Origin: Sisyra terminalis
Taxonomy: Eukaryota > Arthropoda > Insecta > Neuroptera > Sisyridae
DNA: 64,000 nt
Assembly (NCBI GenBank): GCA_958496175.1
Contig: OY292276.1
Span: 17,192,001-17,256,000, forward strand
Direction of reading: 5' to 3'
The stretch's first letter is position 1. Every line of letters starts with the position of its first letter. A program made the translations under genes and the position numbers. The notes under the pieces were generated by a model. The model was not told the DNA's origin. It ran no database searches and saw only the letters and a list, made by a program, of their open reading frames with translations. This document shows positions 49,340 through 58,531 of this stretch, piece after piece.

Positions 49340-49906
49340 GTAAAACACTGTTTAGCTAGCTGGCGGTATTCAACAAGATAATTGCTTGGGTCCCAAAATA
49401 TTTTAGCAGTAGAGACAATGAGGATGCAGACCGGCTTGTAAAATCAGATTTAAACAAGTCATTTATAGGTCCAGAATCAGTTTTAATCAGGTAGTTCAAT
49501 AGACTAATGAACCAACAAAATTCTGGAACAAATATTCAGGAGGAAAATTCTTCAAATTAACGGCAAAATAATCTTTGACAAAACACAACAAAATAGTTTC
49601 TAACTTAGGAAGAAAAAAAATCAGAAAGCTGATCTGTTTCTTATATGGATACGGAAATTTTAAGAAGCATCTCCAAAATCTATGGATAAATACTAAATCA
49701 AGTATATGAAGAAAATGTGGAAAGATATCTTGAATGATCTATTTGATTCGGCTTTGGCTTCTTATGGCTTTACGTTTCTAGAACCACCTGCGCTTGAATT
49801 GGGGAAAATCCATAAAGATCCAGCCGATTGCCTAATTAAAATTTATCTCAAAAGCAGGTTTGACCCAAGATTTATAAAATACACAGATTGCCTCATGGAC
49901 TTATAA
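49340..49906 (+). pseudogene. R1/Jockey-type LINE RNase H and C-terminal tail, copy 1
   Basis: The + strand gives the RNase H end (PKYFSSRDNEDADRLVKSDL then NKSFIGPESVL; family pattern GH.G..GNE.AD.LA, GPEP), then GRKKIRKLICFLYGYGNFKK HLQNLW and a degraded zinc-knuckle-like CGK. Further on, LGKIHKDPADCLIKIYLKS resembles the extreme C-terminus. Frameshifts and stops separate the pieces. It is the 3' end of a LINE in the same orientation as the host gene. Confidence 0.7.
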
Positions 49907-50129
49907 CCAATCATACTATTCATAAAAGTGACATGTTCAGAGAAATCCAAATTCATAACTATTGGTAGCATTGGTAACAATATATCACAATATATATCAA
50001 TAATAGATCAATTGAAGTCGCACTTATTTTTTTTAAAGTTAAACTATTATTATTGTTACAATGTATCAATGGTTGTCAATGGCTAAAACTTAAATATTAA
50101 TTGCATCAACTTTTCAATCACCTTACAAT

Positions 50130-50216
50130 ATATTTTCAGAATAATTCACATTTCAAAGTACTTCAGATAACGTCATTTTTTTCTAATGGGGTAACTTGCG
50201 TAATTTATAAACCTTG
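50130..50216 (+). mobile_element. Half copy of the CAAGGTTTATAA MITE
   Basis: The segment matches the right half of the complete MITE at 55600-55751: CAGATAACGTCATTTTTTTC, TAATGGGGTAAC, then GCGTAATTTATAAACCTTG. The left half and terminus are missing, so it is truncated. It lies between two LINE tail fragments. Confidence 0.7.
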
Positions 50217-50479
50217 GGTTTGACCAACTGAAAGTAAGTACAACACTGGGACACTGTAATCCTTCTAGGACGTAACGCAGAAGAACGCACAATAGAGGCC
50301 AATAGAAATTGGATGAAAAAGAAAAGAAAACTAGACTGAAACATTAGATTTGCATTTAAAGAGCCCCCTATGAAAATTACAGTATGATAGTTAATGAAGA
50401 AGTTCAAACATTTATCTTCGGAAATATACAAAATTTCGGCCCATAAGTACTCGCTAAAGTAAACCAGGAATTACACGTG

Positions 50480-50870
50480 AAAAAAACATTAGATTTCCTT
50501 TTTTTTTCCAAGCCCCAAATGCAATAATCTATAAAGCAAGATTTCAGATAAGATTGGTAATAGGCCTCATAACTGGGCACTGTGGCCTGAGAAATCATTT
50601 TCATACTATCGGAGTCCTGTTAGGACCTAACAGGCTAACAGTAGGCCTAATCTGCATGGCAATTAAAAGCTAGGGATCTCCGATCCCAGTTCTGAACTCT
50701 AATCGAATACAATTTTGTTCGCCGGTTGTGGAGATTTGTTCGGCTTCTTGGTTTACAATAGAAGAAATAGGGACCCAGGGAACACAATAAGCCTACGGCT
50801 GCAGTGTTGAAGCTCTCCAAACCTCATTCTGGTGAACCATTTTGAAAAAAAAAAATCAATAAAGCATAAA
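50480..50870 (+). pseudogene. LINE C-terminal coding tail and 3' UTR, copy 2
   Basis: The + strand reads ARFQIRLVIGLITGHCGLRN HFHTIGVL, matching the RLVTG.LTGHC.L..HL pattern after the LINE RNase H domain; then, with a frameshift, VEEIGT-like residues (TIEEIGTQGTQ). The sequence closes with GAACACAATAAGCC and an A-rich stretch with AATCAATAAAGCATAAA at 50845-50870, looking like a LINE 3' end. It is the same family or clade as the tail at 49340-49906. Confidence 0.65.
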
Positions 50871-52143
50871 AAATTAAACCAATATGCAAATAATGCTACA
50901 GAAGAACAATTTCTTTCATTTTTTTAAAATAATTTTTCAAAACTTTAATGCATGTATTCAACAATGTGTACAAATAGAAGCAAGCATAATATATGTATGT
51001 CGCTTTCCTGATTTTATTGTAAAAGCATAGTAAGTATTATTTTCATATTTTCTGAAAAAGAAATTTATATATATATATATCTATATATGTGCAAATATTA
51101 TAACAATAAAAAGCACTCAAACAAAAAGTGACATTTACAGAAATGCAATATGTAATGCAATGAAATGTACGAGAAGATGCTTCTAACATATATGTGTAAA
51201 TAAAATAAGTATGAGGAAAAATTTGAAATTTAGTACTCTTTCTTATCAAATGCTTCTTTTTGATTGAAATTAGTTGATTAATGGAGTTGATTAAGAACTC
51301 TTTAAAATTGTAATTTTTGATAGGAAATTATATTTAAAAAGTTACAAAAAAAAAAATAGTTTACAATTACCGTAGTATTATATTTGACCTCGTTTTATAC
51401 AAAGTTAATAAAGAATTGTGTATTTGATTAGAAGACTTGAAAGTACTTGGATATTTTACAAAGTTACTCATTTTATCGGTGTAATTATTTGCATATGATT
51501 GATTAACTTGCAACGATTGAACTTTCTGAGCTTCTCGTTACGCTATTGCTACTCATTTCAGTTGAAATTTATTTTACTTTGACACAAAAGTCCAGGACTT
51601 ACGTAATTTATTTTAATTGAAGGTCAACGGTCTTTGCAAACTCATTCACTGTTAAATTACTTTGAGCTCAAAATTAGTAGAGTTTAGATAGAGTATAAAG
51701 TTTCATTACTAAAGAGCTTAATTTAAGAATTTCCATACATTACATTATTATTGAAGTTTTATAAAACCTCTTTTCTTTGGCCTCTTAATCAAATTGTCGT
51801 ATTTAATAGAAATAATTTATGCTTGAATCTTCGATCGACCAAATCCCACGGAGTAATTTAGTAAATGCACACATTACCTACGTCGTTTTTCCCAAAGGTA
51901 TTTTTAAGTGGAATATGAAGGAATAAAGGATAACAATGTGAAAAGCAAATAAACAAAATGTTCATTAGAGCAAAAGGAAATTTATATATTCTTTCATTAT
52001 TTACAATTTCGTTTCGGTTATGTAAACGGAATTATGGAGAGAAAACTTAGCGTTAGACGATTACCAATTTTTCCGTATCTAGGAAAAATATACGTCGGCT
52101 ATATGAAACTAATATTTCATTTTTATTTTATTTTTGTCTGCAG

Positions 52144-52319
52144 CACGGCAAAACCAATTGAGTCTAGCAATATCACATCGAATATACCTGTGATACCTCG
52201 AGGTGACAAAGATGCTATTCTCAACAGCATCGTCGACACATATCGTACATCACATTCAATGAAAGAACATCGTCGCTTGAAAAAATATCGCACGGGAAAG
52301 TCTCGAGTCCGGAAAATAC
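52144..52319 (+). CDS. mspo: M-spondin exon: basic linker before TSP1
   Basis: One base completing Ser, 58 codons, then one spare base; acceptor TCTGCAG, donor ATAC/gtaagg. It encodes TAKPIESSNITSNIPVIPRG, then DKDAILNSIVDTYRTSHS and a strongly basic end (HRRLKKYRTGKSRVRKI). NIT is an N-glycosylation sequon. The basic run has several dibasic sites just before the TSP1 repeat. Phase 1 at the end matches the two-base start of the next exon. The longer open frame starting at 52034 is only intron read-through and is not the exon. Confidence 0.88.
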
Positions 52320-55277
52320 GTAAGGATACATTTGTATTATTGGCATGATAAAACGATGCTTGGTCAAAAGATATCGCAAAATGTGGAAAATCGTTTGAAA
52401 TGTGATCACTTGAATTTTTTACCGTGGAAATCAATATTTTCCAACCGATTTTCCAATAAAAAAGAAAACATTTTTATACTATTTTTCTTCATATCATTTT
52501 AGCTACAAAAGTCACTATTTATTTTTATTTTTTGTTAAATATTTGAAAAATTGTAGGCTTAATAAATGCACAAACAAAAAATTAATTAAAATAATAGCGA
52601 TTATAATGTGCCGTTAACCACAATTCATGCAAATATTAGATTTCAATGAATTTTAAAATTTTACATTGGAAATATTCAAAAATTGAATTCAACCATTGAA
52701 AAATACAATTGATATTTAATAAAAATTCCTAGAATTCTGGTTATTTTTTTTCTTTTCATTTCTATTTTAGTTATTCATAAATTTTTATAGATTTTAATTT
52801 TTAATTTATCGATTTCATTAATCAAGTTTAAAAGTTACAGTTAAATTTTGAAGCTTTTGTCTCATTAATAATCCCCTTTTTGTAAATTCGTCTTTTGAAC
52901 TTTTATTTATTTTTTTTTCTTTATAGCTTGATACTTTAATGTTTCCTATTCATTTCACTACAGTCATAAAGAAAACATTATACACTGAATTTAACAAAGT
53001 TATACAATCGGTTTTATTCAACATAGTTTTCACTATTTCTATTGTTAACCACCCAACAGGAAGGAATACAGCTTAGTTTTTAATAAGTATCTAATTACAA
53101 TTCTTACATTTTACCACTTTTAAGTAAAAATTCAACAGAATATTATATTGAATATTATGTTATAGTAGTTTATTGTATTGAATAAAAAAAAACATATCGA
53201 TTTCTTTTTTCGACAAAATGATGTGAAATTTAACTAAGTTTCATTTTTGTTTTATTAATTTTGAATTAATTTTAAATCAATCATATTTTCAATCAAAAAT
53301 TAACTAATCGATCTTATAGTTAGTTGTTAATTGCTTAATTTTACGATATACTGTCAGACAACATTAATAATTTCATAGATAACAGATAATTGATGTAATA
53401 TCTCGACATACCAAATATGATAAATCATTTAAAATTTTACTTTGTAATTAATAATTTTTTTCTAAAAAATTAATGCTGAACAATTCTTTATAGGTATATT
53501 ATCTACAGACATAGGTAATGTCCACAGTTAAATTCGATTTTAAATTTTGATATGGTAATAGTGAATTGGTCATTTTTAACATCAAATTAAAATTTTGTTA
53601 CTATTAATATCAGCACCCTGTATTGATTAATCAACAAAATTTAATAGTTTGAATTTTTCATAGTTTTTTTTTACGAAATCATGGAAAAATCAAAATCAAT
53701 TGTTCATACAAACATACTTTCCTTTTTCTTTAATTAATATAATACATTATTTGATTATTTAACAACTTTACCTAATACATTACGAAACTAAGTACTTACA
53801 TAATATACAAAGTTACTAAAAAAGTAACTTAAGATTAATATTTTAGTTTCTTTTTTTAAGAGTAACTAAATACCTTAAGTAACTTCGGATACTTTTTAAA
53901 AATGTAACTTAACTAGATACTTTTCCAAAGTATCTTTAATTGCTCTGCCTGTAAAAAATCTAATTTTGTCTGCTTTTCATTGTTTATATAAATAAAACTT
54001 ACCCTAAGTCTAGCCTATCAGAAAAAAGTATTTTAGTTACTTTAAAGTATCTAAGCTCCTGTATCTTAGTTCCTTTATTTATTTTTTTCAAAAAGTATCA
54101 TAGATACTTTTTAATAGAAACTGTACTTTGTAGTTCTTAAAAAAGTATCTTTAATACTATGTAACTAAAAGTTACTTAAAACATAGTACGAAAAAAAGAG
54201 TAAAATTGGGTACCTGACTACTTGGTTATTTATAATTATGTTTATATTGTGGGTTATTTATTTTGCTTATGAAAATTTTCACTATTTTATTCATATTTTT
54301 CTCTACTTAGTTGTAGGTATGTTTTGATATTTTTAAATATTTTTCTTTTTCATTTAAAGCTTATTTTGTTTAGTTCTATAAAACTTAATATGTACTTCTT
54401 ATATTAATTTTATATCTGATTATTACATTATCTGATTACCCAACAACTATAGCTAATACATTACGAAACTTAATACATACATATTATGCAAAGTGACTAA
54501 TAAATACTGTTTTAAAATATCTTAAGAAGTAACTTATGATAAATATTTAAGCTCCTTTTTTTGAAGAGTAACTAGATACCCAAAGTAACTTCGGATACTT
54601 TTTAAAAAAAGTAACTTTTCTAGTATCTAGAATCTAGATACTTTTCAAAAGTATCTTTGGCAGCTCTATTCTCTGTGAGATATATCCCTTTTCAAACTAA
54701 TAACCAGAATCCATTACTGCGTAAACTAACAGAAGCAAATGGAAAATATGGTATTATAGACAAATCTGTTATTATATAGAGCTGTCAGAGATACTTTGGG
54801 AAAGTATCTAGATACTAGATAAGTTGCTTTTTTATAAAGTATCGAGAGTTACTTAAGGTATCTAGTTACTCTTAGAAAAGGAACGTAAATACTTACCTTA
54901 AGTTAATTTTTAAGGGTTAGATTTATCGACCCGACAAAATAGGACAAACTAACAACAGGAAAGGTTTTTGAAACCTTGAAATATTTACCCAAAATCATTA
55001 AAAAGAAACCTTCAACCCCTGTTGTTCTGGATTAATATATGAGGTTCTTTAATAAAATATACAGAGGTGTGAAAATTATTAGACTCAAGACAACACAAGG
55101 GAAAAAAGAACACATTTTTGTTTTAAAATGTCATAAATTTAAAAATTACAATAATTTAACTCATTTAATGTTTGGTAATGTTTGTAGTACCCTTTATTGT
55201 TTATAATTTATTTATTTCTCATCCTGGTATGCTCTATGTTATTTTTTTTCATTTAAAATTTATTATGATGCCAAATC

Positions 55278-55860
55278 TTAATGAGTTCGGTAATCAGATC
55301 CACCCGGGTTGTAATAATTTATTTTTTTTAGTTTTTTCTTCACAATAGCCCAAAAATTTTCTATGAGGTTAGCATCAGGATTATTTCCTGGCCAAGAAGG
55401 CACATTAATGTTAGAGTTTTTGAGGAAATCCATAACTTTTTTGCCTTTATGACAAGGAGCTCCATCCTGCATAAAGATAAAATTTTCTTCCGGAAACCAC
55501 CCTGTAGTTTGAGCCAATAATCTCGTTTCCAAGACTTGTATATCTTGGTCTTGCCTCATAGTATCTTCCACAACGTATAACATACCGGTACCCCTTGCTC
55601 AAGGTTTATAAAAAACACAGGTGGCCTCATGCGCTACGTGACGTATTCAGAAGAAATTCGTATATATCTTCAGATAGAATCAAACTTCAAAATTCTTCGT
55701 ATGACGTCATATTTTTTCTAATGAGGCAACATGTGTAATTTATAAACCTTGCCCTTTGCTGACATGCAGCTCCAAACCATAACTGATATTGGATGTTTTG
55801 CAGTCTGGGTGATACATTGCTAGAAGAAAGTAAAAATCTTCTATTGAGTCTAATAATTTT
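55278..55860 (-). pseudogene. Tc1 DD34E transposase, C-terminal part, interrupted by a MITE
   Basis: The minus strand upstream of the MITE reads PISVMVWSCMSAKG; downstream of it comes MLYVVEDTMRQDQDIQVLET, then the second catalytic Asp (FIFMQDGAPCHKGKK) and the Glu (NNPDANLIENFWAIVKKKLK). There are 34 residues between Asp and Glu, diagnostic of Tc1 (DD34E). The first Asp and the helix-turn-helix region are absent because of the internal deletion. The open stretch of 101 codons suggests moderate age. Confidence 0.88.
55600..55751. mobile_element. MITE with CAAGGTTTATAA ends and 9 bp target duplication
   Basis: The inverted ends are CAAGGTTTATAAAAAACACA and (reverse complement) CAAGGTTTATAAATTACACA, continuing GGTGGCCTCAT versus TGTTGCCTCAT. 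The flanks are CCCCTTGCT (55591-55599) and CCCTTTGCT (55752-55760), a 9 bp duplication with one mismatch. Excising it rejoins the Tc1 transposase reading. A 9 bp duplication fits Mutator-like elements. A half copy lies at 50130-50216. Confidence 0.85.
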
Positions 55861-56760
55861 CACACCTCTGTAAAAAGACTCTTTTAAAATATCTTAAGAA
55901 GTAACCTATGATAAGTATTTAAGTTCCTTTTTTTGAAGAGCAACCCAAATTAACTTCGGATACTTTTTAAAAAAGGAACTTTTCTAGTATCTAGAATCTA
56001 GATACTTTCCAAAAGTATCTTTGGCAGTTTTATTCTCTGTGACAAATATCCGTTTTCAAACTAATAACCAGAATCCAATACTGCGTAAATTAACTATAGT
56101 AAATGAAAAATATGGTATAATAGACAAATCTGTTATTATATAAAGCTGTCAAAGATATTTTGGGAAAGTATCTAGATACTAGCTAAGTTACTTTTTTAAA
56201 AATTATCGAAAGTTACTTAAGGTATCTAGTTATTCTTACATAATGGAACGTAAATACTTGTCTTAAGTTACTTTTTAAAGGATTAGATTTATCGGTCCGA
56301 TAAAATAGGATAAACTAGCGACAGATAAGGTTTTTGAAACCTTGAAATATTTGCCCAAAATCATTGAAAAGAAAGCTTCAACCCCTGTTTTTCTGGATTA
56401 ATATATCAGGTTCTTTCATAAAATATAGATTGTTCATAATTTTGGATGGAAGCTGCTTACTATTTAAGTGAGAACAAATGTTAGTATCCTAAAATTTGAG
56501 ACATCGTTTAAAGTTAGTATTTCAGTTAAAGAAATTTTTTTCATACAAATAGTTTTTAAAAGCAATCTAAGAAAAATCATTTTGTCAAAACGTTATTCCC
56601 AATTGTATTTGCGTTGTTTATATAAGGTTTATTTTTCTTGGCATATGCAAACATCAGTCATGAAAACAAAACATCTAAATTATAAATGATGACCAGTCTC
56701 GCTTTTCTAACTACTAGTTCGTACACAGGATGTCTAATGTAAATAATTAATTAAACATAG

Positions 56761-56957
56761 GACCACCACGGGATTGTCGGGTGAGCGAGTGGTCGGCCTG
56801 GAGCGCTTGCAGTAAGTCCTGCGGCATCGGCGAAATGCAGCGACGTCGGGAAGTGCTGAAACACGCGCGACGCGGAGGTCAAGTGTGTCCTCCACTATTG
56901 GAAACCAAGTGGTGTGGCTCGGCAAGAGCTTGTCCCAAAGGATACTTCAACTGGTAG
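56761..56957 (+). CDS. mspo: M-spondin last exon: thrombospondin type 1 repeat and stop
   Basis: Two bases completing Arg, 64 codons and TAG (56955-56957). It encodes PPRDCRVSEWSAWSACSKSC, GIGEMQRRREV, GGQVCPPLLETKWCGSARAC and PKGYFNW. This is a complete TSP1 repeat with six Cys and the WSAWSAC and CSKSCG motifs. WSAW fits the W-x-x-W C-mannosylation pattern and CSKSCG the C-x-x-(S/T)-C-G O-fucosylation pattern known for TSP1 repeats. The protein ends 15 residues after the KWCG motif, so there is only one repeat. GC content is clearly the highest of the locus. Confidence 0.95.
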
Positions 56958-57285
56958 ACACTTAGTGCAAAACTGACTCACATTTTGTGGGAGGCACTTG
57001 CAATCAAGTTGATGTTGTTTGTGGTAATGTCATAAACGTTTTCGATTGGAATCAAACCTCTTCATAACTATTAATTATTATAATAAGTCAAATGTTACAA
57101 TAATTAATATTATAACTATATTTTCCTTGTATAACCAAATCATTTTCCATTTCTCTAAAATCAAAACAATATAGACTAGTGCTTATATTTGGTTTTTAGT
57201 TATCCTTCTACTTCTCCATTATAGATAAATGGGGAAACAATTCAACTTGAATACATATTATTTTAGTTGCCAACGAATCGAACTG

Positions 57286-57291
57286 AATAAA
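57286..57291 (+). terminator. mspo: Candidate M-spondin polyadenylation signal
   Basis: First AATAAA downstream of the stop codon, 329 bases after it; a second AATAAA follows at about 57302. In such AT-rich sequence the hexamer alone is weak evidence. Confidence 0.35.
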
Positions 57292-57976
57292 AACGTAAAA
57301 TAATAAAATGTATTTTTATTAGTTTCAATATCATTGTTTAATACAGTTTTAACTAGAAATCGGTTTGTTCGTAATTGGACATTAATCCAATTTCCATGAA
57401 TGTAATCTACTCTACAAAAATAAATTTATTGTTATTATATCTGCATACATATGTTATAAAAAGCTGCAAAGTTTATAACTTAATTTCAATGTCTGATGTT
57501 TATTAGTGTGTTATGAAATTGTTTGCTTTATTAGCTGTATTTGAATATGTTTTTAAACACAAATGCATCGTGTAAATTGAAAATCAGATTCATATTTTGT
57601 AACAAACTATTTTTAGTAAAAGAAATACTATTCCATCATATTAAACAGTGAATTTTCACATAATTCCAGAAATAAACATAGTTCTCCAACAATTTAGTTT
57701 CTTTTTTCACATTTTAAAAGATTCATTCTTACACATACCGTCTGGAACCCTCAACTTTGGTGAAACAATTTATATATTTCCAATTTCATATTACAGAATC
57801 AGCCGTGAAGATCTCTTACATTTGGTGAGTGGTAGAAAAGAAGTTTACTGTTTTCTGTATCCATCCTGTTTTCTGGATCCGTGAATAATGGGACTTCATA
57901 GTGGAAGTTTTTTATGAGAAAAATAAATCCGTGATACCAGCATAGAAAGCATTCTACACAAACTCATTGCTGGGTC

Positions 57977-58531
57977 CAGGGGCGTAGCTACCACTGTATC
58001 AGTCGTATCAATGATTCGAGGCCCCCGGGCTACAGGGGCCCCTAACGTGTGTAAGCAAAAATTAGTTAAATGTTATTCACAATGTCACTTAATCTCGTGC
58101 TTCCCGGGAAAAAAACCTATTAAAAAAAACTGTTCATACGTGTCTACACGGAGAGAAAAATATGGGAACTTTTCCTATAATATTATAGAATTTTTTTCCA
58201 TGCCATTATAGTATTTACGACCATATATTATGGGAAAAGTTTCCATAATTATAGGAAATTTTCCCAAAATTATAGGAACAGTATCGTTCCAATAACGATG
58301 GGAATGTAACCTATAACATTATAGGAATGGTTCCTATAATTTTAGAAATGTTTCCCATAATTTATGGGAACGGTTCCAGTAATATTATGGGAGTGATAAC
58401 TTATAATCAATCAAAATTTAAATTAATTTAATATAAGCATGTTTGTTTCTTTTGTGAGAAATCTTTACCCTCCATTTGGGCCCCCCCCAATAATTTTGAT
58501 ACAGGCCCCTCCAAGGCACGCTACGCCACTG
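57977..58531. mobile_element. DNA transposon relic with CAG(G/T)GGCGTAGC ends
   Basis: The left end is CAGGGGCGTAGCTACCACTG; the right end, as reverse complement, is CAGTGGCGTAGCGTGCCTTG. Inside the ends, GGCCCCCGG...GGGGCCCC on the left is echoed by GGGCCCCCCCC and GGCCCCTCC on the right. No transposase is seen and no clear target duplication, so the superfamily stays open. The interior holds an array of short palindromes at 58150-58400. Confidence 0.7.
58150..58400. repeat. Array of short palindromes built from TTCC(C/T)ATAAT and AT(A/G)GGAA
   Basis: Within 250 bases there are about ten GGGAA/TAGGAA-type and about ten TTCCC/TTCCT-type half-sites around ATAAT-rich centres, for example TTCCATAATTATAGGAA, CCCATAATTTATGGGAA and TTCCTATAATTTTAGAAA. 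Spacing is irregular at about 20-28 bases. The units are related but not identical. It is part of the transposon relic interior. Confidence 0.75.

Larger units (their letters stand above)
48001..52143 (+). other. M-spondin intron (4.1 kb)
   Basis: Phase 2 intron from gtaaat to TCTGCAG. It holds a SINE (48.9-49.0 kb), a LINE RNase H tail (49.3-49.9 kb), a half MITE (50.1-50.2 kb) and a second LINE tail (50.5-50.9 kb). 48.0-48.88 and 50.9-52.14 kb show nothing recognisable apart from a TATATA run near 51070. Confidence 0.8.
55062..55870 (-). mobile_element. Truncated Tc1 transposon with intact ends (809 bp)
   Basis: The ends are perfect inverted repeats over 27 bases (CAGAGGTGTGAAAATTATTA, then GACTCAA). 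TA dinucleotides flank both sides. It sits exactly between two tandem units of the AGTATCT array. The N-terminal DNA-binding half of the transposase is missing, and a MITE is inserted at 55600-55751. Not autonomous. Confidence 0.9.
53745..56435. repeat. Array of AGTATCT-rich transposon arms and tandem units
   Basis: A roughly 150-230 bp arm rich in AGTATCTAGATACT and AGTTACTT motifs recurs in alternating orientation: about 53800-53947, a weaker one about 54022-54110, 54490-54669, 54779-54925 (inverted), 55873-56032 and 56140-56285 (inverted). Arm ends read AAGTATCTTTGGCAGCTCT or, inverted, AGAGCTGTCAGAGATACTTT. An arm-spacer-arm-tail unit of about 565 bp occurs twice in tandem (about 54497-55061 and 55871-56433), including the tail with TTTTTGAAACCTTGAAATAT. 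A GATTA..CAACAA leader also repeats near 53755 and 54424. It is probably a non-autonomous DNA transposon family; superfamily not determined. Confidence 0.8.
52320..56760 (+). other. M-spondin intron (4.4 kb)
   Basis: Phase 1 intron; donor gtaagg, acceptor AACATAG with a weak pyrimidine tract. 52.3-53.7 kb shows nothing but AT-rich sequence. 53.75-56.43 kb is an array of AGTATCT-rich repeat units with a Tc1 element and a nested MITE. 56.43-56.76 kb shows nothing recognisable. Confidence 0.8.

Noticed and set aside
52123..52434. Minus-strand open frame of 103 codons, and a + frame starting at 52034
   Set aside because: The first is antisense to an M-spondin exon. The second includes intron sequence before the TCTGCAG acceptor; only 52144-52319 is spliced in phase.
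56734..56925. Minus-strand open frame rich in Arg
   Set aside because: Antisense shadow of the TSP1 exon; its length comes from the higher GC content of that exon.
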